Source: Flavobacterium panacis
Lineage (GTDB): Bacteria > Bacteroidota > Bacteroidia > Flavobacteriales > Flavobacteriaceae
Length of the DNA: 64,000 nucleotides
Direction of reading: 5' to 3'
Assembly (NCBI RefSeq): GCF_024649945.1
Contig: NZ_JANKMS010000001.1
Location: 248,001 to 312,000 of the forward strand
Part shown: positions 54,531 through 61,899 of the stretch, piece by piece
Position numbering within the stretch: position 1 is the first letter of the stretch
How the letters are laid out: every line of letters starts with the position of its first letter
Position numbers and translations under genes: made by a program
Notes under the pieces: model-generated
What the model was told of the DNA's origin: nothing
Seen by the model: only the letters and a program-made list of their open reading frames with translations
The model's database searches: none

Positions 54531-55343
54531 ATGTTATACGAAAGAGATTATAAAATTTTGACAGAAGAAGAAACAATAAATCTTGATAAAGCTGAAAGAT
54601 ATCTTGAAAATAAAAAAGCAAAAAAAATGGGACTCACTGTCAAAATGCTATCGAAATATCATGATATGAGACCGGAAGCCTCCTACTATTTTAAGTCTTT
54701 GTTCCCTAACAATTTTTTGTCAACTAAAACTCTAAAGGATAAAAAAGAGTTAAGTCGAATTGGAAGTGAATTTAAAATCCTATTGGACACTAATCCTTCC
54801 GAAAGACAAATATTAAATTTTATAAATCAAAATAAATATTACAATTTAATTGCATCAATTTTCCATTCTGGTTTATGTTTTGGTCATCACGGTGCATATT
54901 TATTTAAAGAATTTGAACTGCCTTCTACTTTTAAATCTGACTACTTATTAGTTGGAAAAAATTCCCATGGATATCACTTTGCTTTTGTGGAATTAGAAAA
55001 TCCTTCAGGATCAATAACAACAAAAGATGGTGGATTTGGAACTACAATTAGAAAAGGCATAAAACAAATTGAAGATTGGGATAAATGGCTTGAAGGAAAT
55101 TTTAATTCACTTTCTTTGATTTTCGACAAGTATAAAAGTGATCTTATTGAACTCCCAAAAGAATTTCGAAGTTTAAATAAAACGCGTTTAAATTACGTAA
55201 TAGTATCTGGTAGACGAGAAGATTTTAATGATAACACATATGAAGAAAAACGTAGGTTATTAAGAAATCAAAATATAAATCTATTGCATTATGATAATTT
55301 GCTTGATAGCTTTGAACTTTTTCAAACAACATACAATTATTAA
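54531..55343 (+). CDS. Shedu-like immune nuclease (DUF4263)
   Basis: 270 residues. The N-terminal helical region (1-120) is followed by a PD-(D/E)XK nuclease-like core: Asp137 in TFKSDYLLVG, Glu154/Glu156 in FAFVELENPSGSITTKDG, and the helix IRKGIKQIEDWDKWLE (173-188). This is the Shedu (SduA) C-terminal pattern. The usual Lys after the Glu is replaced, but Lys165 in TTKDG could substitute. Shedu is a known single-gene anti-phage nuclease. Here it is the first of four consecutive nuclease-like genes. Confidence 0.75.
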   Translation: MLYERDYKILTEEETINLDKAERYLENKKAKKMGLTVKMLSKYHDMRPEASYYFKSLFPNNFLSTKTLKDKKELSRIGSEFKILLDTNPSERQILNFINQNKYYNLIASIFHSGLCFGHHGAYLFKEFELPSTFKSDYLLVGKNSHGYHFAFVELENPSGSITTKDGGFGTTIRKGIKQIEDWDKWLEGNFNSLSLIFDKYKSDLIELPKEFRSLNKTRLNYVIVSGRREDFNDNTYEEKRRLLRNQNINLLHYDNLLDSFELFQTTYNY

Positions 55344-55408
55344 TGATCTTCATTACATGATAAGAAACGTTAACGATAATTATTTTCATAAATAAATAAC
55401 CTATAGAT

Positions 55409-56293
55409 ATGTTGACTTATAACGAACTGCTAGAGCTAAGAGATAAATTGACTAATGGCATAATTGGATTAGAAGAAGCAAAAACACAGTACTGGTTCAA
55501 TTCCAAAGAAGAACAACGATCTTGGTATACAAAAGACTGGAAAGAAAGAAAAAAGAGCTTTATTAAAGACAAATGCGAACTATGCAGTAGTGATGACACA
55601 TTAACAGTACAGCATAATTCTCACCCAAAAAAATATTCGGAATATCTAAGAGAAATAACACGGAAATATGCCAAAGAACTTATAGACACCAATCCAGAAA
55701 TCAGCAAATCTGAGTTTACTGATTACATACAAAAAAAACATGATTATATACCCGTTCCATTGTGTCCAAATTGTAAGGCTAAAAATCCAAGTGAAAGGGT
55801 AAGAAAAATACCAAAATACCGTTGCGCTGATTGCAAGCACGAATTTGATGAAGCAATGTATAGATCTATTGATGAGCTTATTTCTATTTTTTATGAAAAT
55901 AAAGATGCCTATGAAATTGTAGATAAATGTTTTGTATCAAAGGATAAATGGAGAAATAAAAACAATTTATCAAGTGTAAAATATTGGATGCAAAGAGAGA
56001 AAGCCAAAAATAAAGATTCTGAAACAATTGAGAAAGAAGCATTTTTGCTTCATATAAACGATTGCATAAAATATCTGTCTTTTGAAGATGCAATAACTGC
56101 CTGTAAAAAATGCGCCTATAATATGGACATTAAAAAAATGGATTTGTGCCCAGAATGTAATAAAAATTACAAAGGACTCCAGTATCCAACTTGTATTGAA
56201 TGTTTACCAGAAGAAAGAAGAAAAGAAGTTTTGGAAAGTATCCAATTTGCAAAAGAATGGCATGAAATGCATAGTCGATTTGGTATAGACTAA
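55409..56293 (+). CDS. Multi-CxxC zinc protein with HNH-like motif
   Basis: 294 residues. Contains six CxxC pairs (Cys56/59, 119/122, 139/142, 232/235, 247/250, 262/265). The first pair is followed by DDTLTVQHNSHP (His69, His72), an HNH-type arrangement (CELC...LxxQHNxH). The rest looks like zinc ribbons that could bind nucleic acid (CPNCKAKNP...YRCADCKHEF). I cannot place it in a known system. It is 65 bases after the Shedu-like gene on the same strand. Confidence 0.65.
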   Translation: MLTYNELLELRDKLTNGIIGLEEAKTQYWFNSKEEQRSWYTKDWKERKKSFIKDKCELCSSDDTLTVQHNSHPKKYSEYLREITRKYAKELIDTNPEISKSEFTDYIQKKHDYIPVPLCPNCKAKNPSERVRKIPKYRCADCKHEFDEAMYRSIDELISIFYENKDAYEIVDKCFVSKDKWRNKNNLSSVKYWMQREKAKNKDSETIEKEAFLLHINDCIKYLSFEDAITACKKCAYNMDIKKMDLCPECNKNYKGLQYPTCIECLPEERRKEVLESIQFAKEWHEMHSRFGID

Positions 56294-56369
56294 AAGACTG
56301 CCTAGTATATAATTCTTCTTTGATCTGTATATCTAGTTGAATTTGAATAGACTTGAAACAGCCTTAAAT

Positions 56370-57401
56370 ATGAGCAAAAAAGAAAAGAAAAATATTTTAT
56401 TTAGAGTATATTCAAATAATTTAAAAGCGATATTTGATAAAGCAAAAAATAAAGATTTACCTAAAGATTTTGGATGTTATTGTCCAATTTGCGAAAAACA
56501 TTTTACATCTAAGGATTTTGAGAAATTAACTTTGGAGCATAACCCTCCACGCTCTCTTGGTGGAAAAGACAATGTTTTAACTTGCAAAGATTGTAATAAT
56601 AAAGCGGGCTCAAACATCGATGCTCAAATTGTACTTGCTCTTAACGAACTTGAATTTATGAAATTCAAGCCAAACTCTTCATTGAAAACGCAATTTTTTA
56701 ATAAATCAACAGGTGATAAAGGCATTAATGGCTGTGTAAGTATAGATGAAAAAGGAGCATTTAGAATAGATATAAGTTCTGCGAATAATCCAAAAACTAA
56801 AGAAGCCTTTATTAATAGTTTTGAATATGAATATAATATTCTACAAAATAATTTTGAAAACTTTGGCAGAAACAAAAAACTTAGTTTTGAAATAAAAAAA
56901 CCCGATAGAAGAAATGAAAGGCTGGCAGGAATAGCGTTGTTAAAAATGGCGTATCTTTTAGCGTTTGAAAAATTAGGACACATCATTATGTTTGGACAAC
57001 ATATGAGAATCATAAGAGATCAAATTAAAAATCCTGATAAAAATATCATTAACAAGCCCTTTTGGATCCATTTTAATTATCCAGACAATATGCTGGGAGT
57101 TAATATAATTACCAAACCGACAGAATTAAAAAGTCTGCTAATTGTATTTGACTTGGTAACTAAATCAGATATTTACAGGATTGGAATTTGTCTTCCTGGT
57201 TTTGATGAAAAAGACAACATTATTTATGATAACATAGAATCAATACTTTGCAGTAATGGAGGAAGTGTCAATTTTGAGACTAACAATTTTTTGAATCAGG
57301 AATTTGATATTCGACAAAGTGACAATGCATTACTCCCAATAATATATTGGGAAAAATTATTTGAACACATTACAAAGGACAGCAATAGTTTGGAAAAATA
57401 G
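56370..57401 (+). CDS. HNH endonuclease
   Basis: 343 residues from the ATG at 56370; an in-frame TTG 33 bases upstream is an alternative. HNH core: CYCPIC (Cys38, Cys41), LTLEHNPPRSLGGKDN (His57, Asn58) and LTCKDCNNKAG (Cys72, Cys75, Asn76). The remaining 260 residues are a long unrecognised region (FLLAFEKLGHIIMFGQHMRI-type helices) that may recognise DNA or sense infection. It is the third gene of the nuclease block. Confidence 0.8.
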   Translation: MSKKEKKNILFRVYSNNLKAIFDKAKNKDLPKDFGCYCPICEKHFTSKDFEKLTLEHNPPRSLGGKDNVLTCKDCNNKAGSNIDAQIVLALNELEFMKFKPNSSLKTQFFNKSTGDKGINGCVSIDEKGAFRIDISSANNPKTKEAFINSFEYEYNILQNNFENFGRNKKLSFEIKKPDRRNERLAGIALLKMAYLLAFEKLGHIIMFGQHMRIIRDQIKNPDKNIINKPFWIHFNYPDNMLGVNIITKPTELKSLLIVFDLVTKSDIYRIGICLPGFDEKDNIIYDNIESILCSNGGSVNFETNNFLNQEFDIRQSDNALLPIIYWEKLFEHITKDSNSLEK

Positions 57402-57504
57402 CAGGTTGTTTCATTTGACATGTTTCTGTTAGAAAGTAATCCAGTATTTAAACTTTTCAATTTTGAAAAATGTCAAAGCATTATCTATAAGTAATAATAA
57501 AAAT

Positions 57505-58353
57505 ATGTGGAAAGAATACGAATCTAAATTATTCGATTTTTTAAAACGAACCTATCCTGAATGCGAAATTGAATTTGACGATTCTATTTTTGGAATTTAC
57601 AGTAAAATTGAAAGACAAATTGATTTTGCTATTAGAGGAAACTTGGCTGGCAAGAGAATTTTAGGAATAGTAGATTGTAAATATTACAGTAAAAAAATTG
57701 ACATAAAAACAGTCGAAAGTTTTATCGGAATGATGCAGGATGTAAATGCTAATTTTGGTTTTATGATCACAAATCGCGGATATTCCCAAGCAGCAAAGAA
57801 CAGGGTGAAATATTCCAATTTGAAACTTGATATTTTGCAGTTCAATGAACTAAATGAAATTGAACCAACTGTTGACTATTTTTTTAATCAAAACATAAAA
57901 GGATTAGAGCTTTCAAAATCAGAATTTTTTCGAAGAAACAGACAAAATTCAGGTTATTTTGATGAAAAAAAATCTGATTATAAAAAACGTATAATCTGTT
58001 ACAAAGAAGAATATGCAAATAGCGAGTATTACGCTTTAAAAAAACTTCTTGAAAATTCTGTACGGACTTTACGTGATTTTGAACAGCTTGATCAACTATC
58101 GCTCTCAATACCTTCATATAAAAATGATGCATCAACAAATTACATTGATAAAAAGATTCTGTATTCCTGTCAAATAAAAAGATTCGAAATCGAAAAATTC
58201 TTAGATACGAATATCAGTTCTTTAAGAGATGAAATTGTTAACTGGCGGAAAGATTTTTTAGAAAATATAACAAAAGAAATGGTTCAAAATTTTGCAAAGA
58301 CATTTGTAAAAGAAATAGAATATAATAATTACGAAGACATTACGTGCAGCTAA
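57505..58353 (+). CDS. Mrr-like type IV restriction endonuclease
   Basis: 282 residues from the ATG at 57505; a TTG 42 bases upstream extends the frame. PD-(D/E)XK core: WKEYESKLFDFLKRTYPE, Asp40 in IERQIDFAIRG, Asp57/Lys59 in GIVDCKYYSKK, and IKTVESFIGMMQDVNANFGFMITNRGYSQAA (68-98), the typical Mrr/RecB-like motif order. The C-terminal half (130-282) is helical and probably a sensor. It would cut foreign or modified DNA. It is the last gene of the nuclease block, followed by the coupling protein. Confidence 0.8.
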   Translation: MWKEYESKLFDFLKRTYPECEIEFDDSIFGIYSKIERQIDFAIRGNLAGKRILGIVDCKYYSKKIDIKTVESFIGMMQDVNANFGFMITNRGYSQAAKNRVKYSNLKLDILQFNELNEIEPTVDYFFNQNIKGLELSKSEFFRRNRQNSGYFDEKKSDYKKRIICYKEEYANSEYYALKKLLENSVRTLRDFEQLDQLSLSIPSYKNDASTNYIDKKILYSCQIKRFEIEKFLDTNISSLRDEIVNWRKDFLENITKEMVQNFAKTFVKEIEYNNYEDITCS

Positions 58354-58473
58354 GCAATAATGTATAGTTTTATCAAAAAACAGAATAATTCCATAACCTT
58401 TATAGTCAAAATTTAGCTGGGATTGTATTTTCTGTATCTCTTTTCTAATTTAGATTTTCTAAATCAGGAAAAC

Positions 58474-60468
58474 ATGCAGACGGGAGAAAATGAACAGGCA
58501 CTGAGAAAGATTTTGGATATGACAAGGCTGATAAGCATTCTGCTTCTGCTGCTGCATTTCTATTATTATGGTTATCAAAACTTCGAAAAATGGAAGCTGG
58601 TAAGCCCATTCTCTGACCGGATTTTAGAGAATATCTATCGAACAGGGCTTTTTTCAGGTTTCCATAATTCTAAGCTTCTTTCCCTTCTCTTCTTAGTTGT
58701 ATCTCTGTTTGGTGCCAAAGGCAGAAAAGACGAAAAATTGAACTATAAAAAGCCTATGTCTTACTTGATAATTGGTCTTGCTCTCTATTTCTTCAGTTAT
58801 TTTTATTTATTTTTTGGGATTTCCTACAGTCCTTTTACATTCTATTTAATTTCGACCTCTACTGGTTTTATGTTGATTCTTAACGCGGGAACACTCCTTA
58901 GTCGTATTATTAAAAAACAATTGAATCATAAAGATATCTTCAACCTTGAAAATGAAACGTTCCCACAGGAAGAAAGACATCTTGAAAATGAATATTCAAT
59001 TAACCTGCCTGCTCAGTATTTTTTAAGAGAGAAACTCCGTAGTAGCTGGATCAATATCATTAACCCCTTTCGTGGGATTTTGGTTCTGGGAACACCCGGA
59101 TCGGGCAAATCCTATTTTGTCATCAGACATATTATCACCCAGCATATTCAAAAAGGGTTCTCCATATTCGTTTATGATTTTAAGTTTGATGATCTCACTA
59201 AAATAACTTATAATTTCTGGCTTAAATACAAAGACAATTATGCAGTACCTCCTAAATTCTGTGTAATAAATTTTGATGACCTCAGCCGAACACACCGCTG
59301 CAATCCTTTGGATCCAGCTTCTATGACCGACATCACTGATGCGGCGGAATCAGCACGTACAATTCTACTGGGGCTTAATCGTGAATGGATCAAGAAACAA
59401 GGAGATTTTTTTGTGGAATCCCCAATCAATTTTCTTACTGCTATTATCTGGTACCTTAAAAAATATAAAGACGGCGAATTCTGTACACTTCCCCACGTTA
59501 TTGAATTGATGCAGACCGATTATGACGATCTTTTTACCCTGCTTAGAACCGAAAAAGAAATCGAGGTTCTCATCAATCCTTTTCTTTCCGCCTATCTCAA
59601 TGATGTCATGGAGCAGCTTGAGGGGCAAATTGCATCAGCCAAAATTTCGATGGCACGTCTCTCCTCTCCCCAACTCTATTTTGTATTATCTGGAAATGAT
59701 TTTTCACTTGATATCAATAATCCCTTAGAGCCGAAAATCGTCTGTATGGGAAATAATCCGCAGAAGATCCAGACCTATGGAGCAGTAATTTCCCTCTACG
59801 TAAGCAGGCTTATAAAACAGGTTAACCAGAAAGAAAAATTAAAAAGCAGTCTGATCTTTGACGAATTCCCAACCATTTATCTCAATAATATGGACAGTCT
59901 TATTGCTACTGCCCGAAGCAACAAGGTCAGTACAACGCTTGGAATTCAGGATTTCAGCCAGCTTCGAAAAGATTACGGACGCGAGCAGGCAGATGTTATT
60001 ATGAATATTACCGGAAACATTATTAGCGGTCAGGTAACAGGAGATACGGCTAAACAGTTGTCAGAGCGTTTTGGCAAAATTATGCAGGACAGGGAAAGTC
60101 TTTCCATCAACAGTTCAGATACATCTATCAGCCGTTCAAAGCAATTGGAATCGGCTGTCCCTGCTTCAAAGATTTCTTCCTTGAGCTCAGGAGAATTTGT
60201 AGGGATAGTTTCCGATAATCCAGACTGTAAAATTCAGCTTAAAACATTTCGCTGTGAAATTCTAAACAATCACGAAGCTATAAACAAAGAAATAGAAAAC
60301 TACAAAGAAATAGAAACCATCCGAAATATTGATCAGTCCAAAATTCAGTGTAATTACATACAGATTAAAACAGATATAAATGAGATTATCAACTCGGAAT
60401 TACAACGGCTTATTGAAGATGAACTGCTGACTTATCTGATTGTCAAAAAAAATAAAAGAACTTCATGA
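58474..60468 (+). CDS. mobC: Type IV coupling protein (VirD4/TraG-like, MobC)
   Basis: 664 residues from the ATG at 58474, preceded by CAGGAAAAC; a TTG 51 bases upstream extends the frame. Several N-terminal membrane helices (about 20-30, 68-80, 97-140), Walker A GTPGSGKS (206-213), Walker B SSLIFDEFPTIYLNN and the TraM-recognition motif region TARSNKVSTTLGIQDFSQL. It connects the relaxase-DNA complex with the mating channel at the inner membrane. The cargo inserted between it and the relaxase breaks the usual mob gene order. Confidence 0.92.
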   Translation: MQTGENEQALRKILDMTRLISILLLLLHFYYYGYQNFEKWKLVSPFSDRILENIYRTGLFSGFHNSKLLSLLFLVVSLFGAKGRKDEKLNYKKPMSYLIIGLALYFFSYFYLFFGISYSPFTFYLISTSTGFMLILNAGTLLSRIIKKQLNHKDIFNLENETFPQEERHLENEYSINLPAQYFLREKLRSSWINIINPFRGILVLGTPGSGKSYFVIRHIITQHIQKGFSIFVYDFKFDDLTKITYNFWLKYKDNYAVPPKFCVINFDDLSRTHRCNPLDPASMTDITDAAESARTILLGLNREWIKKQGDFFVESPINFLTAIIWYLKKYKDGEFCTLPHVIELMQTDYDDLFTLLRTEKEIEVLINPFLSAYLNDVMEQLEGQIASAKISMARLSSPQLYFVLSGNDFSLDINNPLEPKIVCMGNNPQKIQTYGAVISLYVSRLIKQVNQKEKLKSSLIFDEFPTIYLNNMDSLIATARSNKVSTTLGIQDFSQLRKDYGREQADVIMNITGNIISGQVTGDTAKQLSERFGKIMQDRESLSINSSDTSISRSKQLESAVPASKISSLSSGEFVGIVSDNPDCKIQLKTFRCEILNNHEAINKEIENYKEIETIRNIDQSKIQCNYIQIKTDINEIINSELQRLIEDELLTYLIVKKNKRTS

Positions 60469-60668
60469 AGTTTTTTTATCATTTAGTAGAAGCCATTATT
60501 CTCTTAAACTAAAAATAATCTCATACTTATCCCAGTTAAAAATACTGTAGAAAAGCAGTCGTAAATTCTTAATAAAGCATTTGTCAGTCATTTTTCCTTT
60601 ATTTAAAATGTGAGCAAAATGAGGGTTTTACAATTTTGTTATCATTTATAACATATTAAAAATAAAAA

Positions 60669-60696
60669 ATGTCACAATCTGTGCTAATTTTGACAT
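60669..60696 (+). promoter_or_regulatory. Promoter and inverted repeat of the dinB cassette
   Basis: TAatTTTG at 60685-60692 fits the -7 box, 23 bases before the dinB ATG. ATGTCA (60669-60674) and TGACAT (60691-60696) form an inverted repeat overlapping it, a possible damage-response operator. The -33 element is weak. Confidence 0.5.
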
Positions 60697-60714
60697 GTAT
60701 AAAATGATTAGATC

Positions 60715-61899
60715 ATGACAAGGGCAATTGTACATATCGATATGAACACATTTTTCGTTTCCTGCGAAAGACTAACAAATTCAGAGCTAAATGGAATCCC
60801 TCTCATCATTGGAGGTGGTGATAGAGGTGTTGTAGCATCATGTTCTTATGAAGCGAGACGTTTTGGAGTTCGCTCGGCCATGCCAATCCATATGGCGATG
60901 AAGCTTTGTCCGCAGGCAAAAATCATGAAAGGCGACATGGAGCTATACTCTAGGCTCTCACATGATATTACCGAAATTATTCAGGAAAAAGCACCGGTAG
61001 TTGAAAAAGCCAGTATTGATGAATTCTACCTTGACATTACAGGTATGGATAAGTTTCATGGCAGTTATAAGTGGACAAATGAGCTTGCCCAGACCATTAT
61101 AAAAGAAACTGGCCTGCCCCTGACATTTGCCCTATCCATCAACAAGACTGTTTCTAAAATTGGTACAGGCGAAGGCAAACAAAAACAGAACCTGGAGATA
61201 CCTCAGCATTTAGTTCAGTCTTTTCTGAATCCCTTGTCTGTTCAGAAAATACCCATGGTCGGAGATAAAACTTTTCAGCTTCTCTCACGCATAGGGATTC
61301 GTACAATTGAAACCCTTTCTAAGATGCCCTGCGAAGTACTTCAGCAGATGATAGGAAAGAATGGTTCTGAGCTGTGGAAGAAAGCCAATGGAATAGATAA
61401 CAATCCCGTTGAGCCCTATACCGAAAGAAAGTCAATATCTACCGAACATACTTTTACCCAAGATACTATCGATATTCCAAAACTCAAAAGGATCATTTTA
61501 GGAATGGTTGAAAAACTGGCTTTTCAATTGCGCTCGGAAGAATGGCTGACCTCGACAGTAACCATCAAAATACGTTATGCAAATTTTGATACTGAAACAA
61601 AACAGTGTAGGGTTCAATATACCTCAGCTGATCATATCCTTTCAAAAACTGTTACAGATTTATTTGAAAAACTATACCAACGCCGTATGCGACTTCGCCT
61701 AATTGGAGTAAGATTCAGTGGACTTGTGCGGGGAACTTACCAAATAGACCTTTTTCAGGATACTGAGGAAATGCTTGCACTTTATCAGGCCATGGATCGA
61801 ATGAAAAGCCGTTACGGCTTTGATGCAGTAATGCGATGCGCTGGGGCATCGTTCAAACCCAATACTAAAAATGAAATTTTAAAACGTAAATCAGATTAA
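60715..61899 (+). CDS. dinB: Y-family DNA polymerase (DinB-like)
   Basis: 394 residues. Palm motifs IVHIDMNTFFVSCER (Asp9) and KASIDEFYLDITG (Asp102, Glu103), finger motif SYEARRFGVRSAMP, HhH region IPMVGDKTFQLLSRIGI and a little-finger domain (about 240-350). It copies damaged DNA with low fidelity. Its TAA is immediately followed by the ATG of a DNA polymerase III alpha-like gene, so the two are an operon: a mutagenic cassette on the ICE. Confidence 0.93.
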   Translation: MTRAIVHIDMNTFFVSCERLTNSELNGIPLIIGGGDRGVVASCSYEARRFGVRSAMPIHMAMKLCPQAKIMKGDMELYSRLSHDITEIIQEKAPVVEKASIDEFYLDITGMDKFHGSYKWTNELAQTIIKETGLPLTFALSINKTVSKIGTGEGKQKQNLEIPQHLVQSFLNPLSVQKIPMVGDKTFQLLSRIGIRTIETLSKMPCEVLQQMIGKNGSELWKKANGIDNNPVEPYTERKSISTEHTFTQDTIDIPKLKRIILGMVEKLAFQLRSEEWLTSTVTIKIRYANFDTETKQCRVQYTSADHILSKTVTDLFEKLYQRRMRLRLIGVRFSGLVRGTYQIDLFQDTEEMLALYQAMDRMKSRYGFDAVMRCAGASFKPNTKNEILKRKSD

